A stretch of DNA of 64,000 bases. Source: Brachypodium distachyon (Eukaryota; Streptophyta; Magnoliopsida; Poales; Poaceae). The stretch covers positions 53,272,914 to 53,336,913 of the forward strand of contig NC_016132.3 of the NCBI RefSeq assembly GCF_000005505.3, given 5' to 3'. The notes under the pieces were generated by a model. It was not told where the DNA came from, searched no databases, and was given only the letters and a program-made list of their open reading frames with translations. Each line of letters opens with the position of its first letter. Within the stretch, counting starts at the first letter, position 1. The translations under genes and the position numbers were made by a program. Below, piece by piece: positions 25,535 through 35,930 of this stretch.

Positions 25535-25849
25535 TAATTTTGATCCAACATCGCCCGCTTAATTATCCGGACACTTGCATGCATGCACATATCTTGAAAT
25601 AATCGAGTGTTTAGCGTAGACGAATAAAAGAACGAAACCAAAACTATTCTGAAGCGACTGTCTATGCAATTACTTTAGTAGTACAGACGAATGAAAGAAC
25701 GAAAACAGAGTATGCTAGTTTCCTGTTAAATTATGGGACTTTACTAATGCGCGACCGTATGCGCGTCGGTCAGGTCACGCGCACACTAAGACCAAACACG
25801 GAGAGTAGACGGGTGCATGTCACATGCATGCATTGTTAATGCATTTGTA

Positions 25850-26626
25850 AAATTTGAAACTTTAAAAAGTGATAGGTTTCAAACCGTATAGTCGATTTTG
25901 GATCCGTTTTCACGGTTCATTTTGTCTCGACGAGATTTTCAAAACTAGATCCCATATTGGTATGTTTCGACAAAAAAAAATCCGTGTCAAAAGTTACCAG
26001 CCAATAATATATGAAGTTATCACCCCTAATTGTAACAAGTTACCACATGATAACCTCTCACAAAAAAGGAATAAGTACTTATGTGTTAAAGTTATCATCT
26101 AATAACATATGAAGTCACCATCCCTGTTAGTAACAGTCTACCTCATGACAAATTCATAAAAAAAGATGGTTACTTATGCATTGAAGTTACCAACCAGATA
26201 AAATAGGAAGTTACTGTTCCTGTTACTAACATTAAAACATACAAAATAGGCTAGTTACTTATGCGTCGAAAGTTACCACCCCATAATATATGAAGTTGCC
26301 GCCCTGTTAATAAAAAGTTACCACATGACAACTTCATAGAAAATATGATGCATGGTTACCTATGCATTAAAATTACCTCCCGACAATTTATGAAATTGCC
26401 ACTCTGTTAGTACCAAGTTACCACATGCTAATGGTGGTAAGTTCTTTCAGAGTATGATGGTAACTTGTGCATTATCGCTTGGTAACAAGGAAAATAAAAA
26501 AATTCGTCGAAAGATATTCGAGCGAGACCTAGTTTTGAAGCTCTCGTTAATACGAAGGCAACGATGAAAACGGATTATGAATCGTACAAGCGGTTCGAGC
26601 TATAAAATAATTTAAGTCTGAAAATT
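25850..26626. mobile_element. long-inverted-repeat element with five internal tandem repeats
   Basis: About 120 bp at each end are imperfect inverted copies: left GATCCGTTTTCACGGTT, CGACGAGATTTTCAAAACTAG and GTTTCGACAAAAAAA correspond to right-end inverse AATCCGTTTTCATCGTT, AACGAGAGCTTCAAAACTAG and CTTTCGACGAATTTTTT. Both flanks carry TTTGTA. The middle (25984-26475) is five degenerate tandem units of about 85-105 bp built on AGTTACCA, ATATATGAAGTT, CCCTGTTA and TTACTTATGCATT. There is no transposase frame. The long inverted repeats suggest a non-autonomous Mutator-like or foldback element. Confidence 0.6.
25984..26475. repeat. five degenerate tandem units, about 85-105 bp each
   Basis: Units begin near 25984, 26089, 26184, 26269 and 26370, each with AARTTAYC at the start, a TATGAARTT block, a CTGTTA block and an ending like TACTTATGCRTT. 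They form the core of the inverted-repeat element. AT-rich, with no open frame. Confidence 0.65.
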
Positions 26627-27689
26627 AGTTTGTACAAAAGTCATACATGCGTCCATGCATCCGAGACAAAATCTCATCACTGATAAGTACAAAATGCACG
26701 CATGCAAGCATGGCTAATTAGCATCACACGTGATCTGGAGGCACCGTTCGCGCGAAATGACAACGTGCACGAACAAAATAAATTCCGCCTGGAACTATTT
26801 GACCAACGAAAACCGTGCACGAGAGAGAACCAAATAAAGAAAGTCATCTTCTTATGATTTAGGTAAATTATGTGTCTGGAGCTAGTTAAGCAGGGCCTAC
26901 AAATCTACACCTGCATCAGGAAATTTGCGTTTTCCGTAACAACGAGGCAAGGAAGTCCAAGACCGGTCATGGCGTCAAGTAAACATCGGCTCGACGCTGG
27001 TCTACGGGCACAGTCCACCGGCTCCAGCTCTGCCCCTTGTGGCCCAACACAAGAGCCGGAGACTGGTTCCCAGAAACTTCCTTCGCTGCCTTGCAAAAAA
27101 AAAAAACTTCGTTCGCTCACCGTGCATTCCTCCGTGGACCTACCACGTACGCCCGAGCGCATCCAAGCCGCCCATCGCGAACCACCTACGCGTGTAAATC
27201 GCTCCGAAGACGTGGACAGGGCGCACCAGCAGGCGGGCATGGGTGTCGACATTTTACGCCAATTCATTGGGGCTTGGCCAATAAACCTGGCTGGCACGGG
27301 CGAGGCCAAGCCTGCGCCTCTCAAAAACACTAGACCGCCTTCTCCCCCCAAAATATTTTTTTTCGCTCTTATCCCCGTCACATCTCTCCTTGCGCTCGCT
27401 CGGCTGGTCTCGCCTCCGTCCCGGGTCGCTCGCATCGTCAGGTACGCTCCGCCTTGACGAGGAGGAGATCGTCGACTCCGATGTCTCTCCGCCTCTAAGT
27501 ACTGGCTGGGTTGAACCAGTCACCGCGTTTCAGTTCTTCCTGCTCTGATCTCCGATATTTTCTCGTTCTGGTTTTGTGCATTTTACCAGGCAGGAAGGAG
27601 ATTCGTTTCTTCTTCTTTTTTTTACCTTGCGGTTGCATGCCCTGTGGCGGCGCTGCTGCTGCTGCCGTGGTGCGGAGGAGCCCATATCG
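26627..27689. other. upstream region and probable 5' leader of the GRAS gene
   Basis: AT-rich up to about 26930, then GC-rich. A CAG-GTACGC at about 27440 could be the donor of a leader intron and TTTTACCAG at about 27589 its acceptor, but neither is proved. A (CTT)n/(T)n pyrimidine run lies at 27605-27623. The open frames here on both strands look like shadows of GC-rich sequence. Confidence 0.4.
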
Positions 27690-27867
27690 ATGGTCATGGA
27701 CGCGACGCTGCACGACTGGAGTGCGCCGCTGCCCGGATCCAATTCCAAGTGCGACGGCCACCTTCCAATCTACCCCCAAATCCCGGCCGCCAATGGGTTC
27801 ACGGTGGAGGAGCTCGAGGCGCTGCTGGTCCTGCCGTCCGATGGCGTCGACGCGGAAGGATACCTGA
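27637..27867 (+). other. upstream ORF overlapping the GRAS start
   Basis: An ATG at 27637 (MPCGGAAAAAVVRR) opens a 76-codon frame, out of phase with the main ORF, that runs past the main ATG at 27690 and stops at 27867. If the mature leader includes this ATG, it should reduce translation of the GRAS protein. Whether the transcript includes it depends on unseen leader splicing. Confidence 0.35.
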
Positions 27868-30107
27868 ATGCTGCGGCTGCCTCCACCGACAGCGCGTCGC
27901 CACCGAGAGAGGTCTCGGTCTCTTCAGCGCCGCCACCGGCGGGGCCGGGCCAGGCGCCGCCAGACGACTCGGAGGGGTTCTCGGACATCGTGCTGGGGTA
28001 CATCAACCGCATGCTCATGGCCGAGGATATCGACGAGAAGTTCGAGCACTACCCGTCTCTGCTCTCCGCCGAGAAGCCGTTCCTCGACATCCTCGCCGAC
28101 CATCCGCCGTACTCGGGCGGCAGCACCGTCGACAGTCCCGACGGCAGCAGCGTCACCAACTCCTGCAACAGCCTCGGTTCCTGCCACTGCGCCGCGCCGT
28201 CCAGTGGGCTCGGGCAGACGCCGCCGTTTCTCGAGTTCCCCACGGCCGCGTTCCTGCAGCCGCCACGGCTGTATCAGGATCCGAGCCCCGAGAGCTGCGT
28301 GGTGGATGCAGGCGGCGCGTGGCCGTACGACCCAACGGAATTCTACCAACTCCATACCAATCCTGTGCCTGAGACGCTGCTCTCGCAATCGTCGTCGTTC
28401 GCATCTTCGAATGGCAGCAGTGTGGCATTTTCAGAGGGCTTTGAGTCGTGGCTCAGCACGGCCGGTGTTGTGCCTGATGTTGGCTTGAGCAATTTTGTTC
28501 TGCAGAACCAACAGGCTGCACAGTTCAGCCGTGGATTTGAAGAGGCAAGCAGATTTCTGCCTGTAGAGAGCAAACTTGTGATTGACGTTGAGAGTTTGCT
28601 GTCGGTTGCAAGCTTGCAGGCTGGGGTTAAAGAAGAGAAGTTTGTGGAGGTCAAGACAGAGAAGGCTGGTGCTGAAGTAGCAGTTCACCGTGGAAAGAAG
28701 CATTTTTATGGCGATGACTTGGATGTAGAGGAAGGGAGGTGCTGCAAGCATTCAGCGCCTGCCATTATTGATTCAGATCACCTTGTGCGGGAGATGATGG
28801 ACAAGGTCTTGCTATGCAACGGTGAGACATGTTCTAAAGGTGTCAAGGAGCTGCGTGAGGCCCTGCGGCACGACGTCGCAAATCATCCAAGTGGTGCCCA
28901 TGGCAAAGGATCTGGCCATGGTAAAGGCCGTGGCAAGAAACAGAGTAAACAACCCAAGAAAGAGGTGGTTGATTTGGAGACCCTCCTCATCCACTGTGCT
29001 CAGTCTGTGTCCATTGATGATCGGCGGAGTGCGACTGAGCTCCTCAAGCAGATCAGGCAGCATGCATCCGCCAATGGTGATGGTGACCAACGTTTGGCAC
29101 ACTGCTTTGCCAATGGCCTTGAGGCAAGGCTTGCTGGTAATGGGAGTCAGATTTACAAGTCATTTACCATATCACGTCTTGCATGCACTGACGTGCTCAA
29201 AGCCTACCAGCTGTACTTGGCGGCTTGTCCATTCAAAAAGATCTCTCACTACTTTGCCAATCAAACCATTATGAATGCGGTGGAGAAGGCAAAGAAAGTT
29301 CACATTATTGACTACGGCATATACTATGGCTTTCAGTGGCCTTGTCTCATCCAGCGGCTTTCTACCAGGGCTGGAGGCCCTCCAAAACTTCGTATCACAG
29401 GAATCGACACGCCTCAGCCTGGTTTTCGACCAGCAGAGCGTATACAGGAGACTGGGAGATATCTAAGTGATTATGCTCAGACCTTCAAAGTTCCTTTTGA
29501 ATTCCAGGGTATCGCATCTCAATTTGAGGCTGTTCAGATAGAAGATCTCCATATCGAGAAGGATGAGGTTCTGATTGTGAACTGCATGTTCAAGTTCAAG
29601 ACTTTGATGGATGAGAGTGTGGTGGCTGAGAGTCCAAGAAACATAGTACTGAACACAATAAGGAAGATGAAGCCGCATGTGTTCATTCATGGGATCACCA
29701 ATGGATCTTACAATGCACCATTCTTTGTCTCACGCTTCCGAGAGGCATTGTTCCACTACTCTGCTGCCTTTGACATGTTGGAGGCAAACATTCCAAGGGA
29801 TAACGAGCAGAGGCTGCTCATAGAGTCTGCACTGTTTAATAGGGAGGCAATTAACGTAATATCTTGTGAGGGACTGGAGAGGATGGAGAGGCCAGAGACA
29901 TACAAGCAATGGCAGACGCGGAATCAGAGAGCTGGGTTCAAGCAGCTCCCGCTGAACCAGGATATCATGAAGCGTGCTCGGGAGAAGGTGAAGTGCTACC
30001 ACAAGAATTTCATTATTGATGAGGATAACAGGTGGTTACTACAAGGATGGAAGGGGCGCATCCTGTTTGCTCTCTCCACATGGAAGCCAAATCACCATTC
30101 TTCCTAG
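27690..30107 (+). CDS. GRAS-family transcriptional regulator, LISCL type
   Basis: One exon encodes 805 aa from MVMDATLHDWSA. I chose this ATG because the frame upstream is open but has no other ATG. The N-terminal half is acidic and low-complexity and has the LISCL-type blocks FSDIVLGYINRMLMAEDI and EKFEHYPSLLSAEKPFLDIL. The GRAS domain covers about residues 425-800: first leucine-rich region from VVDLETLLIHCAQSVS, VHIID motif as KVHIIDYGIYYGFQWP (about 535), PFYRE region around FEFQGIASQFEAVQIEDL, and a C-terminal SAW block ending WKGRILFALSTWKP. Such proteins (SCL9/SCL14/SCL33 relatives) act in the nucleus as co-activators, for example with TGA factors in detoxification and stress. No intron in the coding part is normal for the family. 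An overlapping upstream ORF precedes it. Confidence 0.94.
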   Translation: MVMDATLHDWSAPLPGSNSKCDGHLPIYPQIPAANGFTVEELEALLVLPSDGVDAEGYLNAAAASTDSASPPREVSVSSAPPPAGPGQAPPDDSEGFSDIVLGYINRMLMAEDIDEKFEHYPSLLSAEKPFLDILADHPPYSGGSTVDSPDGSSVTNSCNSLGSCHCAAPSSGLGQTPPFLEFPTAAFLQPPRLYQDPSPESCVVDAGGAWPYDPTEFYQLHTNPVPETLLSQSSSFASSNGSSVAFSEGFESWLSTAGVVPDVGLSNFVLQNQQAAQFSRGFEEASRFLPVESKLVIDVESLLSVASLQAGVKEEKFVEVKTEKAGAEVAVHRGKKHFYGDDLDVEEGRCCKHSAPAIIDSDHLVREMMDKVLLCNGETCSKGVKELREALRHDVANHPSGAHGKGSGHGKGRGKKQSKQPKKEVVDLETLLIHCAQSVSIDDRRSATELLKQIRQHASANGDGDQRLAHCFANGLEARLAGNGSQIYKSFTISRLACTDVLKAYQLYLAACPFKKISHYFANQTIMNAVEKAKKVHIIDYGIYYGFQWPCLIQRLSTRAGGPPKLRITGIDTPQPGFRPAERIQETGRYLSDYAQTFKVPFEFQGIASQFEAVQIEDLHIEKDEVLIVNCMFKFKTLMDESVVAESPRNIVLNTIRKMKPHVFIHGITNGSYNAPFFVSRFREALFHYSAAFDMLEANIPRDNEQRLLIESALFNREAINVISCEGLERMERPETYKQWQTRNQRAGFKQLPLNQDIMKRAREKVKCYHKNFIIDEDNRWLLQGWKGRILFALSTWKPNHHSS

Positions 30108-32840
30108 TTTCTGCAGTTTCTATGACCGTAGAATACTGTAAATGGAGACCTGTTCATATTCTTGAATTCTTGGGCTGCTTGTTCCTGGCCAACAACCTAT
30201 TAGTAGGTAATGCTATTTGAACCAGTACTGAAGAAACAAAACCATTTGCTCAGTAGTGACATGATTCATTTCTTTGTGGATGCACATGATGAACCCGCTT
30301 ATGCCTGTAGCATCTACTCAATACAGGTTCCCATATATAGTTAGTTTTGACAGGAACATTTAGTGCATTTTTTGCGGAGCAGGCTAGGTATGTTAATTAT
30401 GCTAGACATAGTCGTGTAGGTGCTTCGTTCATGGGTTAGTCTTGTATTATATTCCTTCTTCCAGATTATTCAGTAATGTTTCAAGGTTCCAATTTTGCTT
30501 GGTGTGTATTTCATTTCCTTATCTGAAAATTGTAGATACACCTTGTCATGAGTTCCAGTATGTGAAGACAGGTCATATTGCCCTCTAATATTTTGTGCTT
30601 TTCTTCCTTAGTATACTAATATTAACTTTGTTTTTCATGCAGCCACAGTGCAACCAATAACCAAAACTCTGCTACTAGTTGCTCCCAAAAATTTCCTCGG
30701 TTTCATTAGCTGGATGTTGATCCAATGTAGATGGGTGCTCAAATGTAGCTGGGCCTAACTAATAATGCTCAGAACAATGAAATGCAAAACCTTAGTTTGT
30801 AGAGTAACATCCATTACTGATTATTTTCCCTCTCACTCTTTTGGTGTGAAATGCTACAATTTTGATTCCTGTAATAGATTTGGACCGATCAAAGATTTTG
30901 TGAAATAATCGGCACGAGCTTTATCTTTTCAAGTTGATAGCTGTTTATTTTGCTGTAAATTTCCATAGACCAGCAAACTTGGTCCAGCTTCCTAATTCTA
31001 ACCCAATTCTTTAGTTTGCTTGGTCGTGCCATTTCAATTGCTTAATCGGCAGTTGTAAATACACCTTTCCGTGAATCACAATATGCGATGAACTGCCATT
31101 CTTGTTTGTTTGTTCAATCCTCATCTATCTAATGCTCTTGCGACAGTCTGGGGAATGAACAGGTCAACCAGCAGGCATGCGAGATGCGACCACGGCCACA
31201 TGAATACAGATGCTACAGAACAAGGCGTATCGGCTACATCACCGGATGTGTAATCGGTGCATGTTGGCTTGGGTATCTAGAAGAATCAAAGCCGGCGGCG
31301 TGTGAAACTGTTGGACACGACAAATGGCGCGAATGATCCTGGAGCAACTAGCTGCAAGCTACTACTGCTGAAACCGATAGCCCGCCATGGACATCACTGT
31401 CTCCTGAAAAGCACGGCGCATCTGCCAATTGAAGAGCAACCCAATTTTTGTCGTGTGTATCAATATCATCATGCACATCACAGAGCACAGGGGAGAAAGA
31501 AAAGACTGGGCCGACGAATCCAGACATGCCTGCATTACAAGTTAGAAAGACTTAAAAGTTGTAACAACGACCGGCTATGCAGGGAATCTCTCTACATCTC
31601 AACGTTTTTTGGTTCTCTGTGCATGAATTTGGATTTGAAACCTTGTGACATGATAGACACATATCTCATGAACCCACTAAATTTATTTCAAAATGTTACC
31701 GCACGTTGGGACCACGGTAGCATCCTAAAAGGGGAGCACTCGATATCTTCTCGCCAGCCGAGGTGCATGCTCGAGAACTCTGAACCTGCCGATACAATCC
31801 AAGGCTCCAATAATACAACAAAGCAACGTTCACCGCTGAAAGTTACAGCGGAGGCACGGCAGCTCGGCGATAACAATTACCGACAAGGCATGTCGTGGTC
31901 GATGGCGCGAGTGGTAGTAGTCCTGGAGATAAATTTGTTTAATGCTCCTACTAATCGTAGCCGCCGATAGCCAGGCGCTGATGACGGCGTATAATATATT
32001 CCCGTCCACGCGAGATCATCACGCCGGTCCAGTGAACATGATCACCAGTGGAGCAGTTTATTGCAAATCTTCTGGGCCACGCTTCAGGTTAATCAAACAG
32101 AAGATACCTGTGTAGTGTGTACTATGGCCTGAATATTATACTGCCTCCCGATAGATTTGGTAGGATCAAACGGGATGTACAAAGGTGCGACTGCAGCAGA
32201 TTTTATTCGATTGTGCCGCGAGAGACAGCGGTGGCAGCGTGCTTAAAGTATCCAGTGTCAGTGTGTAAAGGGCAAGTTGGGCTTTATTAATACGGAGGAA
32301 ACAGTGTCGGACCTACAGTAATCTTTGCGCAGTGGTCATGTGGTTCAGGGGAGCTGAAAATTTCGTAGCTTCGATGTTCTCTTTTGGAAGTCTGGCTGGC
32401 TTCAGTGTCATGCTCTCCTGCTTCATGGGCCTGCATGTGACTTGGACCGTTCAGCGTCCACGTTAGACTTGGGTTTCCTGGTGAGTGGCGACGGCTGTCA
32501 GTTGGGCTTTATTGACAACATGCCCGGTAAGAGTTGGGCTTAGAAAAATATAGACGTGTTCCCTCACCAACAAAATAGACAGAATTGCACAGAACATTCG
32601 GGATTTTGCCGTGAATTCACGCCAGTGTTTATTCAACAAGTATCAAAAGTTCAAAAGTCGTCATCAGAGAGTGACAAAAAAATGAAAGAAAGGCAAAAAA
32701 AAGGAAAATTGGTAAGAAAGGTCAGCTATGAACGGCCTAAAACACACTAAAATCCCCCGCAGGAGAAAACAATCGCAAATTGGCGAATAAATCAGACAAG
32801 GGGCCAGGACAAATAAAGAGCAGCCAGAGATCAAGTCCGT
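30108..32840. other. GRAS 3' flank and intergenic region
   Basis: GRAS 3' untranslated sequence probably covers the first few hundred bases. A 222-codon frame at 31302-31970 starts only at GTG and shows no domain, so it is not called. No tRNA or recognisable transposon. Confidence 0.4.
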
Positions 32841-35569
32841 CTAGCATTTGGGCATATCAGACGGCGGGGGAAGCAGCTTCTGGTTGGGTTTGCTCCCATC
32901 ATGCACCAGCCATGCCATTCTTAGCCCCCAAGTCGTATGCACCTCCAGATGGCAATGCATGAACCATACCCCTGCATGAGCATACATAGCAATTAGCAAA
33001 CGAGTCAATACCTCACAAAATTTGGTACTTGATCAGTTAGGATATTGTGTTTCACGTATGGATTTAGTATAACACTTGAGTTAATTACCTGGGTTGTCCG
33101 CAAGGAAACGAATGGCCACCCACCCGCCAGCCGGCACGCCAACCGTGTTCCTTTCGACAGGGTCGACGAGGTTGAACTTGGCTGGGTCCTTCGCCGAATC
33201 GTAGTTGCCAAACCCTTGCCCGACGACGAAGTAGTTGAAGCCGTGAAGGTGCAGAGGGTGGCTCTCGATGCCGAGCACGCTCGTGTCCTGCATCACTAGC
33301 TCCACCGACGTGTTGAATGGCAACGCAAGTAACTTTGTTCCCGTGGCCACGTTCGTGTTGTTCGGAGGGGTCCCCGTGTAGTTGAACGGCGAGAGTGGCA
33401 TAGCCGGAAAGTCGGACGCGTAGACGCCCGTGGTGAGCCCCGTGAAGTGCGATTGCAGGAGTGCCTTGGTGGGGAGCACAAGGGAGACGTTGTTCACTGC
33501 CGCCGCGAACTGCGTGCCATTGGGCCCTTGGCAAGTCATGTTCTTGGGGCAAGGCAGCGTGCCCAACCCGATTGTGAAGAAGAACCTCTTGTCCACCGTT
33601 TGTGGAACGGCCGCAGGGTACTTTGTCGTGGCGAGGCTCCGGAGCTTGGTTGTGAAGTTCGTGACGAATTTGGTGTCGTTGAACCGGGGTAGCATCGGTT
33701 TGAAGAGCGGCAAGTTCTTGTCGAAGCTTGACGATGAACTTGGGTCTTCATGGTACTCAAGGATGCCGGCAACGGTTGTGTTGTCGAAGGTGCCGGGCCT
33801 GATGACGGAGTAGGGTGCGGCGGACATGTAGAAGTTGGCCTTGGGGTTGACCGGCTTGGCGGTGAGTAGTACGTTGGTGGTTTGGCCTGGCGAGATGACA
33901 ATGGTCTTGACGGTGAACGGCTTTACGTAGACGGCATCGACCTCAACGACTGTGAGCGTGTGGTTGGCGACGGAGAAGAAGAGCTCGTCGTTGAGCGCGG
34001 CGTTGATGAGGCGCAGTAGGTATGTTTTCCCGGGTGTCACCTTCAGCTTGAACGTGTCTGCGTACATGCACGGTGATTCACTAATTAGTCAGCATGTTTT
34101 TGCAAACCTAGCTTGATGCCGACTTAAACGAGTAGAAAGTATACCCAGACCTAGTACTAGGTGTAACGTTGCAAAGATTTTGTTCACGTACGTAGCACCG
34201 GCCGGACCCAACAGCATCAATTGCTTGCTAAGGCTTACCAAATGTTAGGTCAGGTATCGCTGGGCTTCCAAGGACTAAACCATTACAATAAGGAACCTCG
34301 AACAACTAATGCACCATTCAGTTTCCGTTTCAAGGAAGAAATGTTGAATCTTCTTCGGCTCACTTTTGGTGATTTGACTGACAAACCTCCTAGCATACTA
34401 TACCCATTTTCTCTGATGATTGCGTCACAGAACAAAAAGATGATACCTACAGACAGCGCGCAAACGGCAAAACATTTTTGTCCCAGCGGCGCTATATGAA
34501 TATATCCTTCCCTAAACGTTCTGTCAGCTACATATGCGGCACAGTTCAAGAAGAAGAAAAAAAAAGTTACACATGTATACTCCGTGCGTACCTTGGGCTG
34601 AGCAGTTGTAGAGCGGCCCTGGAAGTCCATTAATGGTGAAAGCGTCCGAGATATTCGGGGCCCCGCCCACCTTGAGCGCCTGGCTCATCACGACTTCCGT
34701 GTCCGCCGCCCACCACTCGCCTGCACCACCCAAAACCAAAGCCAAAATTTCACCATCAAACCTTCCAATTAAGTTCCAACGCTGGCCACTACACGTCCTA
34801 GCAAGCTATTCAGAGTACTCACCGAAGATGACGGGGACCTCCTTGTGCGGCGCGGCGAACGGGTAGGGAACGCCGAGCTTGGGGAGGATGACGATGGCGC
34901 CGTAGACGGTGGCGCGGTGCCATGAGATGTGCGCGTGCCACCACAGCGTGCCGCGCTGCCCGGTGATTGTGAACTTGTACACGTAGGTCTGGCCCATCTG
35001 GATCGGGCACTGCGTGATGTACGCCGGCCCGTCGGCCCAGCCCGTCTGCATCTGCCGGATGCCGTGCCTGCCGTAGGCGCAACGAGGTGTCAAAAACTTT
35101 GTGCGGAGATGGCTTGCATGTACTCTCAAATTCTTAATAGCGATGGAACCATGGAACCAAGGGAGTAAGCTAAAGCCAAAGCCACATACGTACGTACCAG
35201 TGCAATGACATGTTGTGCGAGACGTGGTTGGTGACCCGGACGTGGACGCGGTCGCCTTCCCTCGCCACCAGCTCCGGCCCCGGGAACTGCCCGTTCACTG
35301 TCACGATGCTCTTGCTGCCGCACAGCCTCGTCACCTTCGCCATCTGCACCTGCATGCAGAGATCATGATCAAGGTTTTGGTCTATGTTTGTGTGCATATG
35401 CAGGCTTTGTGTGCCTAGTTATCATGCATGTACGAGCTATAGCTAGCCGACGTGGACATACATCGAAGTCGTAGTGCCTGGTGATGCCCTGAGCTTGGAT
35501 GATGAGCACCATCAGGGTTGCCATGACGACAGAGCAAGCAGGAAGGCCCGAGGAGATAGCCATGGCCAT
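32841..35569 (-). CDS. LAC: laccase (multicopper oxidase), tandem copy 1
   Basis: Six exons join in frame to 577 aa (in reading order): 35569-35462, 35349-35198, 35067-34823, 34720-34592, 34057-33089, 32971-32841; all introns GT-AG. Laccases are secreted four-copper enzymes that oxidise monolignols and other phenols in the cell wall with O2. The N-terminus (about 28 residues, ending IIQAQG) is a signal peptide. Copper ligands are seen as SLHWHG (split across exons 2-3), [24 protein letters not shown] and [12 protein letters not shown] near the end. The Leu normally found after WWHAHISW is His here. Many NxT/S glycosylation sites are present. Exon sizes match copy 2 at 40932-43176, so the two are a tandem duplication. 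It ends in PPPSDMPKC. Confidence 0.95.
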
Positions 35570-35704
35570 GGTCTATAGGCTAGCTTTGACGTAGCTAGCT
35601 GCTATATATGTGATGATCTTGATCGATCAGCTCTGGAGGAGCTGATGACTAGCTGGTGAGGAAGGAAGGAAGGAATGTTGGAATAAGCGCTTAAGTTTTT
35701 GCTG

Positions 35705-35712
35705 TATATATA
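35705..35712 (-). promoter_or_regulatory. TATA box of laccase copy 1
   Basis: TATATATA (reads the same on the minus strand) about 135 bp upstream of the ATG at 35569, a normal leader spacing. Copy 2 has a matching box about 120 bp upstream of its ATG. Confidence 0.6.
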
Positions 35713-35906
35713 GGATACGGCAAGCTAGCTAGCCTGTGCACACCAACCACCACCGTGCCATTTCTTTTCTAGCTAGGCCTGTATGTACATTCTCGACTCG
35801 ATCGGTGGTGGGATACGCATATGCAGCTTAGGAGGCAATTCTCGTTTGGTGATTCGGTGGATGAACTATCAAGGCCGGAGCCCCGATCGATCGAGCTGGA
35901 GCGCCC

Positions 35907-35930
35907 TAGCTTTGGAGTGTGGCTAAAGCC
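35907..35930 (-). promoter_or_regulatory. conserved 24-bp block upstream of laccase copy 1
   Basis: The plus strand reads TAGCTTTGGAGTGTGG followed by CTAAAGCC. Nearly the same block (TAGCTTCGGAGTGCGG, CTAAAGTC) is at 43468-43491 upstream of laccase copy 2, at a similar distance from the start codon (about 340 and 290 bp), while the sequence around it has diverged. A shared regulatory element is inference. Confidence 0.45.

Noticed and set aside
26870..27457. 195- and 176-codon frames on opposite strands upstream of GRAS
   Set aside because: They overlap each other in a GC-rich promoter/leader region and show no domain.
27644..28488. Long Arg/Pro-rich frames inside the GRAS coding region
   Set aside because: Shadow frames of the GC-rich true frame, which has clear GRAS motifs.
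31302..31970. 222-codon open frame downstream of GRAS
   Set aside because: It starts only at GTG, has no recognisable domain, and the composition is not gene-like.
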